A stretch of 64,000 bases of DNA, from contig JAVXTH010000002.1 of NCBI GenBank assembly GCA_036642795.1, forward strand, positions 1 through 64,000, in the 5' to 3' direction. Positions 36,088-43,587 of the stretch are shown here, one piece after another. The translations under genes and the position numbers were made by a program. Numbering within the stretch: position 1 is the stretch's first letter; the number at the start of each line of letters is the position of its first letter. A model generated the notes under the pieces. The model searched no databases. It was not told where the DNA came from and worked only from the letters and a program-made list of their open reading frames with translations. The stretch comes from JAVXTH01 sp036642795. GTDB lineage: Bacteria > Bacillota_I > Bacilli_A > Erysipelotrichales > Erysipelotrichaceae.

Positions 36088-36986
36088 TTGAATTTCTCAA
36101 CTTCCAATTTTAATTCAATATGATATTTATCTCGAACTTCTTTTTGAATTAATTCAATTAAATCCATAACATCCTTTGCGCTAGCTCCCCCCATATTCAC
36201 AATAAAGTTTGCATGTTTGTCGGATACCATCGCTCCACCAATCCGTTTTCCTCTTAAGCCAATATCTTCAATTAACTTCCATGCTGGAACATCATCTGGA
36301 TTGCGAAAGACACTACCTGCACAAGGATAATTTAAAGGTTGAGAATCCATTCTTCTTTTTCTTCTTGAATCAACTAATTCTTTAATTTCAATTTGATCAC
36401 CATGGACTAATTGAAACTTAGCTCCTAAGATAATCCAATTCGTAGCTTCTTGAAAGATGCTATGACGATAACCTAATTTTAAATCAGTTGCTTGAAGCCA
36501 GCAACATTCATCTTCTTTAAAAACATATACAGCTTTTAATATAGCTGAAACATCACTACGATAAGCTCCTGCATTCATAAACACAGCTCCACCAATTGTT
36601 CCAGGTATTCCAGAAGCAAACTCTAAGCCACTAAAAGAACGCTTTGCTGCTTCATGAGCTAATAAGATAATGCTTGTTCCTGCTTGAGCTACACAAGTTC
36701 CATCTTCTTCAAAATAAAAATCTGTAAAGAAACGATCCAAACAAATAACAGCTCCATGATAAACATCATCACTGGCTAGTACATTGCTTCCCTTTCCTAA
36801 GACTTTATAAGGGATTTCATATTCTTTACATGTTTTTAAAATACTTGTTAAACAAATTTCATTCTTTGGATAGATCATATAATCACAACTACCACCAATG
36901 CGAAAAGTTGTATGCTTACTTAATAAAGCATCACATTCGACATCACCGTATTGTTTGAATTTATCTACAATCATTTCATCTTTCAT
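36075..36986 (-). CDS. murB: UDP-N-acetylenolpyruvoylglucosamine reductase
   Basis: FAD-dependent reductase making UDP-MurNAc, 303 residues, type II MurB size. FAD-binding GKGSNVLASD (about 61-70), SGIPGTIGGAVFMNAGAY, YRHSIFQE, the catalytic-Ser motif CAGSVFRNP and the final Glu in KLEVEKF are all present. The start overlaps the end of murG by 11 bases, and AGGTGAAGAAG precedes the ATG. Confidence 0.97.
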   Translation of the reverse strand: MKDEMIVDKFKQYGDVECDALLSKHTTFRIGGSCDYMIYPKNEICLTSILKTCKEYEIPYKVLGKGSNVLASDDVYHGAVICLDRFFTDFYFEEDGTCVAQAGTSIILLAHEAAKRSFSGLEFASGIPGTIGGAVFMNAGAYRSDVSAILKAVYVFKEDECCWLQATDLKLGYRHSIFQEATNWIILGAKFQLVHGDQIEIKELVDSRRKRRMDSQPLNYPCAGSVFRNPDDVPAWKLIEDIGLRGKRIGGAMVSDKHANFIVNMGGASAKDVMDLIELIQKEVRDKYHIELKLEVEKFNWPQ

Positions 36987-38058
36987 TCTTCTTCACCTTT
37001 TCATCAATCCAATCTAATATATCGCTTGCTGCACTAGGAAAACCTAATTCTTTTGAAGCAGCTTTCATGGTTTCTAGTTTACATTCATCATCCATAATTT
37101 CATGGATGCTTTTTTCTAATTGTTCTGCATTACAATCTTTTTCTTCTACTAATAAAGCTGCGTGATGATTTTTTAAAACACTAGCATTAAAAAATTGATG
37201 ATTATGCGCTACATAAGGACTTGGAATTAAAATTGCCGCAATTCCCAGTGACGTTATTTCCGCTAAAGTCGTAGCTCCCGCTCGACAGATAATCAAATCG
37301 ATATGCGATAAGATTTCCAATTGATTAACATAATCAACTACCACAATATTTTCATTAAATTGATTTTTTAAATCCGCTTTATTATTCTTACCACAAACAT
37401 ACAATACTTGATATTCACTTGGAATCTTCTTACATGCTTCTACCATGATTTTATTCATACTGGAAGAACCTAAAGATCCCATCACAATTAAAATTGTTTT
37501 TTTATCGAGTGATAAATTTAAAGAAGTAAAATAAGTTTCATTAAAAGGCATCAATCTAGCTAAACTAGCTCTTGGATTACCTAATAAACGCGTTTTGTTT
37601 TTAGGCATTTCATCCATTGCTTTTTCATAACAAACAACAATCTTATCAACCCGTTTTGCGAGAAGATGATTGGCTGCACCAACCATTGAATTCTGTTCAT
37701 GAATCATTGTTTGAATTCCTAAGGCATGCGCCGCTAAAATAACTGGTGCACTTACATAGCCACCAAAGCCAATCACAATATCCGGTTGTTCCTTTTTTAA
37801 GATTATTTTTGCTTGGTGATAACATACAACCAAGTTTTTTAGTGCTTTTAATTTATTGACCACATTACCCGTTAAACCCGATGCATGAATGCCATAAAAA
37901 CGATAACCATGACTAGGTACTTCCGTGGTTTCCATACGATCATCATTACCGACAAATAATACATCAAAATCAGCATAGCGTTTTTTTGCTGCATCTGCTA
38001 AAGCAATGGCAGGATAGATGTGTCCACCGGTTCCGCCTGTAGCTATTACCATCTTCAT
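36976..38058 (-). CDS. murG: Lipid II synthase (UDP-GlcNAc:lipid I GlcNAc transferase)
   Basis: Peripheral membrane GT28 glycosyltransferase that adds GlcNAc to lipid I, 360 residues. GGTGGHIYPA (about 9-18) and the second glycine-rich loop GFGGYVSAP are N-terminal; the C-terminal half has GSLGSSSMN and CRAGATTLAEI for UDP-GlcNAc binding. The start at 38058 follows GGGAG by eight bases; a GTG three codons earlier overlaps the ribosome site. Gene order ftsW-murG-murB-divIB is as in Bacillus spoVE-murG-murB-divIB. Confidence 0.97.
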   Translation of the reverse strand: MKMVIATGGTGGHIYPAIALADAAKKRYADFDVLFVGNDDRMETTEVPSHGYRFYGIHASGLTGNVVNKLKALKNLVVCYHQAKIILKKEQPDIVIGFGGYVSAPVILAAHALGIQTMIHEQNSMVGAANHLLAKRVDKIVVCYEKAMDEMPKNKTRLLGNPRASLARLMPFNETYFTSLNLSLDKKTILIVMGSLGSSSMNKIMVEACKKIPSEYQVLYVCGKNNKADLKNQFNENIVVVDYVNQLEILSHIDLIICRAGATTLAEITSLGIAAILIPSPYVAHNHQFFNASVLKNHHAALLVEEKDCNAEQLEKSIHEIMDDECKLETMKAASKELGFPSAASDILDWIDEKVKKNER

Positions 38059-38154
38059 GGAAATCACTCCCTAAGATTTATTATAACATGACATGTTAAT
38101 AAAAAGCTAAATTTTTTATCACAAAAATGTTAACCCAACCAAACTAATTATATT

Positions 38155-39243
38155 TTAACGATTCTTTTGATTCGCAATGCTAATTAAAAGACCAATACTG
38201 GCCATCATCATGATAAGGGAGCTACCTCCATAGGAAACAAAAGGCAAGGTAATACCGGTTATCGGGAACAAACCGACGACGACGCCAAGGTTGATCATAA
38301 CTTGAATGGCAAAGAGTGAAATAAGCCCAATTGCTACATAACTTAAATAGACATCGGAAGCGTTCTTCGCTATTTTTATTCCTTCATAAATAATCGCAAG
38401 TAATAATAGGATTAATAGAAAACATCCTAATAAACCAAACTCTTCTCCAAAGATAGCAAATATAAAATCAGTTTGAGGTTCAGGTAAATAGAAATGTTTC
38501 TGCATACTTTGATTATAACCAACACCAAATATACCTCCTGGTGCAATCGCAAACAACGATTGAATCATTTGAAATCCTGCTCCTAATGGATCCGAGAAAG
38601 GATTAATAAACGAGGTAATCCGTGCTAATCGATAAGGAGCCGATAGGATTAAACCACCCAGTGCTATAAAGCCTAAAAAAGCCACGCGAACAAAATAAGT
38701 GATCGGTGCATCGGCACACAAAACCATTACCACAATACTACAGACCATGACGATTCCACTACCAAAATCCGGTTGTAGAAGAATCAAACCAAATCCAAAC
38801 ATTGTCGCAAGCGCTGGTAGCATTAAATCTTTTATAAAGGTTTTGATGCGATATCGCTTCGCTAAAAAATCAGCAATATAAAGAAGGATGGCAAGTTTAA
38901 AAAATTCCACCGGTTGAATTAAAAAAGAACCAATGCCAAACCAACTAGAAGAGCCATTACGAACAACTCCAATACCTGGAATTAAAACTAAAACTAAGGA
39001 AAGAATGGAAAGAATAAATAAAAGCAATGCATATTTTCTGATTTTCTTTAAATTGACATGTGCGAAACACTGCATAATGATTAAGCCTAAACAAGCGAAG
39101 ATGATTTGACGAGTGACAAAATAATAAGGATCATGAAATTTATAATTAGCCCAGACTCGACTAGCTGATGCAATCATAAAAATACCAATGATGATTAAAC
39201 TTAAGACTTCTATTACAAGCATTCTTGATTTAGCTTTCCACAT
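38155..39243 (-). CDS. ftsW: SEDS-family peptidoglycan polymerase, FtsW/SpoVE type
   Basis: Polytopic membrane glycosyltransferase of 362 residues, about ten helices, that polymerises lipid II with a class B PBP. The catalytic-Asp region LPEPQTDFIFAIFGEEFG, the SWFGIGSFLIQPVEFFKL motif and the final PFVSYGGSSL are typical of FtsW/SpoVE rather than RodA. The start follows GAGGG. It heads the second dcw block. Its neighbours favour a SpoVE-like position, but sequence alone cannot separate FtsW from SpoVE. Confidence 0.92.
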   Translation of the reverse strand: MWKAKSRMLVIEVLSLIIIGIFMIASASRVWANYKFHDPYYFVTRQIIFACLGLIIMQCFAHVNLKKIRKYALLLFILSILSLVLVLIPGIGVVRNGSSSWFGIGSFLIQPVEFFKLAILLYIADFLAKRYRIKTFIKDLMLPALATMFGFGLILLQPDFGSGIVMVCSIVVMVLCADAPITYFVRVAFLGFIALGGLILSAPYRLARITSFINPFSDPLGAGFQMIQSLFAIAPGGIFGVGYNQSMQKHFYLPEPQTDFIFAIFGEEFGLLGCFLLILLLLAIIYEGIKIAKNASDVYLSYVAIGLISLFAIQVMINLGVVVGLFPITGITLPFVSYGGSSLIMMMASIGLLISIANQKNR

Positions 39244-39280
39244 GTTTTCACCCTCTTCTTAGCTTATGGTTAAAAGCACT

Positions 39281-39309
39281 AAAAAAGAAGTTGCTTATAA
39301 GCAACTTCT
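39281..39309 (-). terminator. Terminator of the sortase gene
   Basis: A 10-bp perfect stem (39286-39295 with 39300-39309), loop TATA and six T on the minus strand, between the sortase stop and ftsW. Confidence 0.92.
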
Positions 39310-39322
39310 AACGAACACGAAT

Positions 39323-40093
39323 TTATTTTTTTGTTTTATCCCATTCAACTAATTTCGCATGTAACAGGTAACGAGCATCACTTGCAACACCACCTCGCTC
39401 ATAGGAACAAGTTGATAAAGTAATCATCCGATCCCCTTCTTGAAAAGGTACTTCGCGAGGATACATTGCTTTACTCTTAATCAAATCGACATAATGAGAA
39501 AAGCCATCCCATGATGTATAACCATTGATATAAGAATCACTGGAAGCATCGGTACTATACATTGACATAATATCGCATCTATATTTCTTTTCTGGGGTGA
39601 ATAAGTATAAGTAAGGATGGGCTTCAAAAAATGCCTTATCCTTAAACTTTTGAATATCTGAAAACATCGTTCCATGTTTTATATTATGACCATACATAAA
39701 CGTATTCAAATCACTGTAATTTGGACTAGCTGCATAATCATTAAAGATCGCACCCGCATAATTTTCTCTTTTTTCAAAGGTATGGTTTAAATAAAAATCA
39801 TTATCAGCCCCTTGAACAACCGGATAAGATATATCTGTATCTGGTATAACAATCCATGCGACAATATCGTTATTGATTGCTTTTAATTTCTTAAAATTAA
39901 CTTTGAATTTGGTATCTTTTTTAATATTCTTTGGAATATCTGAAATACTTGTAATCCGTTCTTTTTCACTATTTTCTTCCCAATTAGCCTTATAAATAGT
40001 GAAGAGTTTATATCCACTAAAAACAAATACGATGAAAGCAATTATAAAAATAATTCGATAAATAATTTTCTTTGAAATCTTATAGTTTTTCAT
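39323..40093 (-). CDS. srtB: Class B sortase
   Basis: Membrane-anchored cysteine transpeptidase that links sorting-signal proteins to wall or pilin acceptors. It has 256 residues from ATG 40093. A basic start, one helix (about 13-31), then the sortase barrel with NDIVAWIVIPDTDISYPVVQ (class B pattern), the catalytic His in MYGHN, Cys229 in LSTCSYE, and the Arg in DARYLL. I reject an in-frame extension to 40198 because it would cross the divergent promoter region. GGGAGGG lies 11 bases upstream, a little far. No sortase substrate with an LPxTG- or NPQTN-like tail is seen nearby, so targets are elsewhere. Confidence 0.9.
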   Translation of the reverse strand: MKNYKISKKIIYRIIFIIAFIVFVFSGYKLFTIYKANWEENSEKERITSISDIPKNIKKDTKFKVNFKKLKAINNDIVAWIVIPDTDISYPVVQGADNDFYLNHTFEKRENYAGAIFNDYAASPNYSDLNTFMYGHNIKHGTMFSDIQKFKDKAFFEAHPYLYLFTPEKKYRCDIMSMYSTDASSDSYINGYTSWDGFSHYVDLIKSKAMYPREVPFQEGDRMITLSTCSYERGGVASDARYLLHAKLVEWDKTKK

Positions 40094-40127
40094 AATCGTA
40101 TGTACCCTCCCAAGCCTTACTAATGAT

Positions 40128-40156
40128 AGCATAAATTGATTTTTTTTGCCATGTAA
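40128..40156 (-). promoter_or_regulatory. Promoter of srtB
   Basis: TTACAT (40151-40156), 17-base spacer, TATGCT (40128-40133); each box matches four of six consensus bases. Confidence 0.5.
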
Positions 40157-40163
40157 TCTCTTA

Positions 40164-40185
40164 CATTTCGATATTCGTCGAAATG
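40164..40185. promoter_or_regulatory. Perfect palindrome between srtB and the SdpR operon
   Basis: CATTTCGA, 6 bases, TCGAAATG: an 8-bp perfect inverted repeat. It lies 7 bases upstream of the srtB -35 and 2 bases upstream of the -35 of the opposite promoter, an operator-like position for both. The binding protein is unknown. Confidence 0.65.
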
Positions 40186-40187
40186 TA

Positions 40188-40215
40188 TTGACAAGCATTT
40201 CATTCAGAATATAAT
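40188..40215 (+). promoter_or_regulatory. Promoter of the sdpR-sdpI-ABC operon
   Basis: TTGACA (40188-40193), 16-base spacer and TATAAT (40210-40215): both boxes match consensus exactly, as expected for a promoter held by a repressor. Confidence 0.85.
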
Positions 40216-40218
40216 ATT

Positions 40219-40238
40219 ATTTAGACAGATATCTAAAT
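40219..40238 (+). promoter_or_regulatory. Likely SdpR-type autorepressor operator
   Basis: ATTTAGA, 6 bases, TCTAAAT: a perfect 7-bp inverted repeat just downstream of the -10, over the expected transcription start. It is a classic site for an ArsR-family autorepressor. Assignment to the adjacent regulator is inference from position. Confidence 0.7.
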
Positions 40239-40260
40239 GTCATGAAAGTGAGTTGATTCT

Positions 40261-40539
40261 ATGTCAGTAACTAGGACTTGGAAGGCTTTATCCGACCCCA
40301 CTCGACGAGCTATTATCGAATTGTTGAAAAGTGGCAGAATGAGTGCAGGCGATATCAGTGCTCATTTCAATCGTAGCAATGCTACGATTTCTCATCACCT
40401 GTCGATATTAAAACAAGCTGATTTAATACGTGATGAAAAAGATGGGAAATATATCTACTATGATTTAAATGCAAGTGTCATTGATGAAATGATTGGGTGG
40501 TTTACATCACTTTCAAAGGGAGAAGAAAATGAAGAATAG
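40261..40539 (+). CDS. ArsR-family repressor, SdpR-like
   Basis: Winged-helix DNA-binding protein of 92 residues. WKALSDPTRRAIIELLKSG, the recognition helix RSNATISHHLSILKQADLI and wing KDGKYIYYDL are typical. It lacks the metal-binding Cys set of metal-sensing ArsR proteins. With sdpI directly after it, it matches Bacillus SdpR, which represses sdpRI and is titrated at the membrane by SdpI bound to the SdpC toxin. The two genes overlap by 11 bases. Confidence 0.9.
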   Translation: MSVTRTWKALSDPTRRAIIELLKSGRMSAGDISAHFNRSNATISHHLSILKQADLIRDEKDGKYIYYDLNASVIDEMIGWFTSLSKGEENEE

Positions 40540-41179
40540 AAATTTACAAGTTTCAATTGCAATTAGTATTATATCAACAATCTTAATCTTATTATGCTTT
40601 TCAAGTCTTCCTGAGATGATTCCTCTCCATTGGAATGCACAAGGAATCATTGATGAATATACAAACAAATACGTCATCTTTATCTTTCCAATTATTAGTT
40701 TCGTATTTGGTTTATCGTTTGTATTTCTACCAAAGATTGATCCTCAAAAAAAGAATTATGATAAATTTAAGAAATCTTATAACCAAGTCGTTTTAGTTAT
40801 CAATGTATTCTTATTTGCGGTTTTCTTAATGACCCTATATTCCGCATATTATCCCAACAATTTAAATATCACAATGTTAGTAAATCTTGGCATGGGTGCT
40901 ATGTTTTGTGTGATTGGTAATCAAATGCCAAGATTCAAGCATAACTATTTTATTGGTATACGCTCACCCTGGACACTTGCAAGTGAAGCTGTATGGTTTA
41001 AAACGCATCGTTTTGCTGGTAAGTTATGGTTTATTGGAGGAATGATCATGATGTTATGTGCTTTTTTAGATAGTAAAATAGTATCTAGCATCACAATTGG
41101 AATTGTTTTATTTATTGGCATGATTCCAGTTATCTATTCTTATTTATGTTTCAAAAAACTTGAAGGAGAAAAACAATGA
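40529..41179 (+). CDS. SdpI-family immunity/signal membrane protein
   Basis: Membrane protein of 216 residues with about six helices. The DUF1648 N-terminus has LPEMIPLHWNAQGIIDEY; the SdpI domain has NYFIGIRSPWTLASEAVW and KTHRFAGKLW, its hallmark motifs. In Bacillus SdpI protects against the SdpC cannibalism toxin and anchors SdpR. The start at 40529 follows GGGAGAAG and overlaps sdpR. No toxin gene (sdpABC-like) is in the window, so it may defend against foreign peptides or serve only as a sensor. Confidence 0.9.
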   Translation: MKNRNLQVSIAISIISTILILLCFSSLPEMIPLHWNAQGIIDEYTNKYVIFIFPIISFVFGLSFVFLPKIDPQKKNYDKFKKSYNQVVLVINVFLFAVFLMTLYSAYYPNNLNITMLVNLGMGAMFCVIGNQMPRFKHNYFIGIRSPWTLASEAVWFKTHRFAGKLWFIGGMIMMLCAFLDSKIVSSITIGIVLFIGMIPVIYSYLCFKKLEGEKQ

Positions 41180-41901
41180 TCACATTAAAAAATGTAACAA
41201 AGACTTATGGGGGAACAACAAAAGCGGTTGATAATATTTCATTAACGATTGAAACCGGTGAAATTGTTGGTTTTATCGGACCCAATGGTGCAGGTAAAAC
41301 AACCACGATTAAAATGATTACCGGTGTTTTAAATCCGGATGAAGGTAGCATTACAATTAATGGTAAAGATATTGTAAGCAATCCGATTGAAGCAAAAAAA
41401 GAGTTTGGTTTAGTACCAGATAATGCTGATATCTTCTTACGTTTAAAAGGAATTGAATATTTGAACTTTATTGGTGATATTTACCAAGTAGAAAGCAGTG
41501 AACGTACGCAAAGAATTGAAGAATTATCAAAGACCTTTGAAATGGAAACTGCTTTAAATGATAAGATATTATCTTATTCTCATGGTATGCGGCAAAAGAT
41601 TGTCGTTATGGGAGCTTTATTAACCAACCCGAATGTCTGGATTCTTGATGAACCAATGACCGGTCTTGATCCTCAAAGTGCCTTTAACTTAAAAGAAATG
41701 ATGCGAGCGCATGCCAATAAAGGTAATACCATCTTCTTTTCTACCCATGTCTTAGAAGTAGCAGAAAAACTATGCGATAAAGTTGCGATTATCAACCATG
41801 GCCATATTGTTTATTATGGAACATTAGATGATCTAAAGAAACAATATCAACAATTTAATAGCTTGGAAGATATCTTCTTGGAGGTAATTAAAAATGCGTA
41901 A
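41176..41901 (+). CDS. ABC transporter ATP-binding protein
   Basis: ATPase of 241 residues: GPNGAGKTT (Walker A, about 34-42), signature LSYSHGMRQK instead of LSGGQ, Walker B VWILDEPMTGLDP, and the switch His in STHVLE. The altered signature is common in ABC-2-type export ATPases for peptides or antibiotics. It overlaps sdpI by four bases (ATGA) and the permease gene by eight, so all four genes form one operon. Confidence 0.93.
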   Translation: MITLKNVTKTYGGTTKAVDNISLTIETGEIVGFIGPNGAGKTTTIKMITGVLNPDEGSITINGKDIVSNPIEAKKEFGLVPDNADIFLRLKGIEYLNFIGDIYQVESSERTQRIEELSKTFEMETALNDKILSYSHGMRQKIVVMGALLTNPNVWILDEPMTGLDPQSAFNLKEMMRAHANKGNTIFFSTHVLEVAEKLCDKVAIINHGHIVYYGTLDDLKKQYQQFNSLEDIFLEVIKNA

Positions 41902-43546
41902 TTACCTATCGCTTAGTAAAGTTCTATTTATTTGTTCTTTAGGAAGTGTAAGTGATGGAAAAAGTAAGAAAAGTTTATGGAAAACCATTCTTTATGGATT
42001 ATTAGCAATCTGTTTTATTCCTTATCTTTGTTTAATTTATGTATTCTTTGATTCTGCTTTTGTTTTATTCCAACAATTAAATCAGGCAGCATCTTTAATT
42101 GCGGTTGGTTTTTATCTTAGTAATTCCATCACTTTTATGTTTGCTTTATTTTTAATTCCTTCGATCTTTTATTTTTCTAAAGACGTACAAACCTTATTAA
42201 GTTATCCTTTAAAAGCCGAGACGATTATTGCCGCTAAGTTTAGTGTTACCCTTTTATATGAATATGCCTTTACTTTACTTGTATTAGTACCAATGTATAT
42301 CGCCTATATCAATCATTTTGGTTTTAGTTTTAGTTTCTTAATCATTGCCATTTTATCTCTTATTACAGTTCCCATTTTACCTTTAATCTATGCTTCCTTA
42401 CTTACCATGATTATTATGCGCTTTGTACCATTTGCGAAGAATCGTGATTTATTTAATATGGTAGCAGGTTTGATCGGACTATTTGTTGGTATTGGCTCTG
42501 CTTATTATTTTCAAAATTTAATGTTAGAAGATCCTACTGCACTGTTAAGGATGATTGCCGAAGGCAGTAATTCTTTTATCGCCGTATTCTCTAATTTCTT
42601 TGTCAACATTCCTTATATGACAAAGGCTATCTTTGAATCATCTTTTTATAACTTATTCATCAGTTTAGCTATTCTATTCATTGCCTTTATGTTATTTTTA
42701 GGTGCTTCTAAGTATCTTTACTTTAAAGGGGCGATTGGTGTAAATGAGGCAAAGAGCAATCATAAAAAGATGAAAAGCAAAGCTTTAAGTAATTCCACAA
42801 AATCGAAACATATAATATGGGCATATGCCCTAAAAGAATTAAAATTATTATTTAGAACCCCTGTATATTTCTTAAATTGTATTTCGATTGTGGTAATAAT
42901 GCCAGTTGTACTCATCATTCCTTTCTTACTTGAAGGAGGAGGCATCGATGCGCTTATGCCTTATATCGCAAAGATTGATTGGTCTTCAACCAAATCGATC
43001 ACCTTCCTTATTCCCTGTGCCTTTGCCTATGGTTTATTATCAAGCAACTTAAATATGATCTGTGCCTCAGCAATTTCAAGGGAAGGTACGAATATTAGTT
43101 TCATGAAATATATTCCCGTTCCTTATATGCAACAAATCAATGCGAAAGTATTAAGTGGCTTTATCCTTGGGGAATTGGGTGTGTTAATCTTATTAATACC
43201 GATTGCGATTTTCATTAAAATGCCTTTCATTCTAATGATGTTGTGTTTAATCATTTCCACCCTTACCCTAATCTTTGGTTGTTACCTAGGAATCTTGGTG
43301 GATTTAATTCATCCAAAACTTGTTTGGGAACAAGAAGCAAGCGCCGTCAAACAGAACTTCACCAGTGGGGCAGTTATGATGGGATGTATGGCATTAGCCT
43401 TTGCCTGTATTGGTGTCTTATTTGTGATAAACGATTCGATGTTTGTCGCTTATTCTATTTTCCTAAGCATCCTATGTATTGCCATGGTACCTATATCGTA
43501 TATCTTAGTTGCGAAAGTTGCTAACGTACGAATGCCTCAATTATAA
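41894..43546 (+). CDS. ABC-2-type exporter permease, large
   Basis: Membrane protein of 550 residues with about twelve helices in two clusters joined by a basic loop (NHKKMKSKALSNSTKSKH, about 291-308). It resembles the uncharacterised roughly 540-residue ABC-2-like permeases found with single ATPases (for example SkfF-like proteins). With SdpR/SdpI it likely exports a peptide or relieves membrane-active toxins; substrate unknown. Confidence 0.8.
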   Translation: MRNYLSLSKVLFICSLGSVSDGKSKKSLWKTILYGLLAICFIPYLCLIYVFFDSAFVLFQQLNQAASLIAVGFYLSNSITFMFALFLIPSIFYFSKDVQTLLSYPLKAETIIAAKFSVTLLYEYAFTLLVLVPMYIAYINHFGFSFSFLIIAILSLITVPILPLIYASLLTMIIMRFVPFAKNRDLFNMVAGLIGLFVGIGSAYYFQNLMLEDPTALLRMIAEGSNSFIAVFSNFFVNIPYMTKAIFESSFYNLFISLAILFIAFMLFLGASKYLYFKGAIGVNEAKSNHKKMKSKALSNSTKSKHIIWAYALKELKLLFRTPVYFLNCISIVVIMPVVLIIPFLLEGGGIDALMPYIAKIDWSSTKSITFLIPCAFAYGLLSSNLNMICASAISREGTNISFMKYIPVPYMQQINAKVLSGFILGELGVLILLIPIAIFIKMPFILMMLCLIISTLTLIFGCYLGILVDLIHPKLVWEQEASAVKQNFTSGAVMMGCMALAFACIGVLFVINDSMFVAYSIFLSILCIAMVPISYILVAKVANVRMPQL

Positions 43547-43550
43547 AGGA

Positions 43551-43579
43551 AAGCGAAGAATTAATTTTCTTCGCTTTTT
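43551..43579 (+). terminator. Terminator of the SdpR-ABC operon
   Basis: A 10-bp perfect stem (43551-43560 with 43567-43576), 6-base loop, and T5 run, five bases after the permease stop; it separates converging units. Confidence 0.9.
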
Positions 43580-43587
43580 ATATATCC

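Noticed and set aside
40094..40198. In-frame extension of the sortase
   Set aside because: It would cover the srtB promoter and operator palindromes, and the sequence is not sortase-like; the membrane helix follows Met at 40093.
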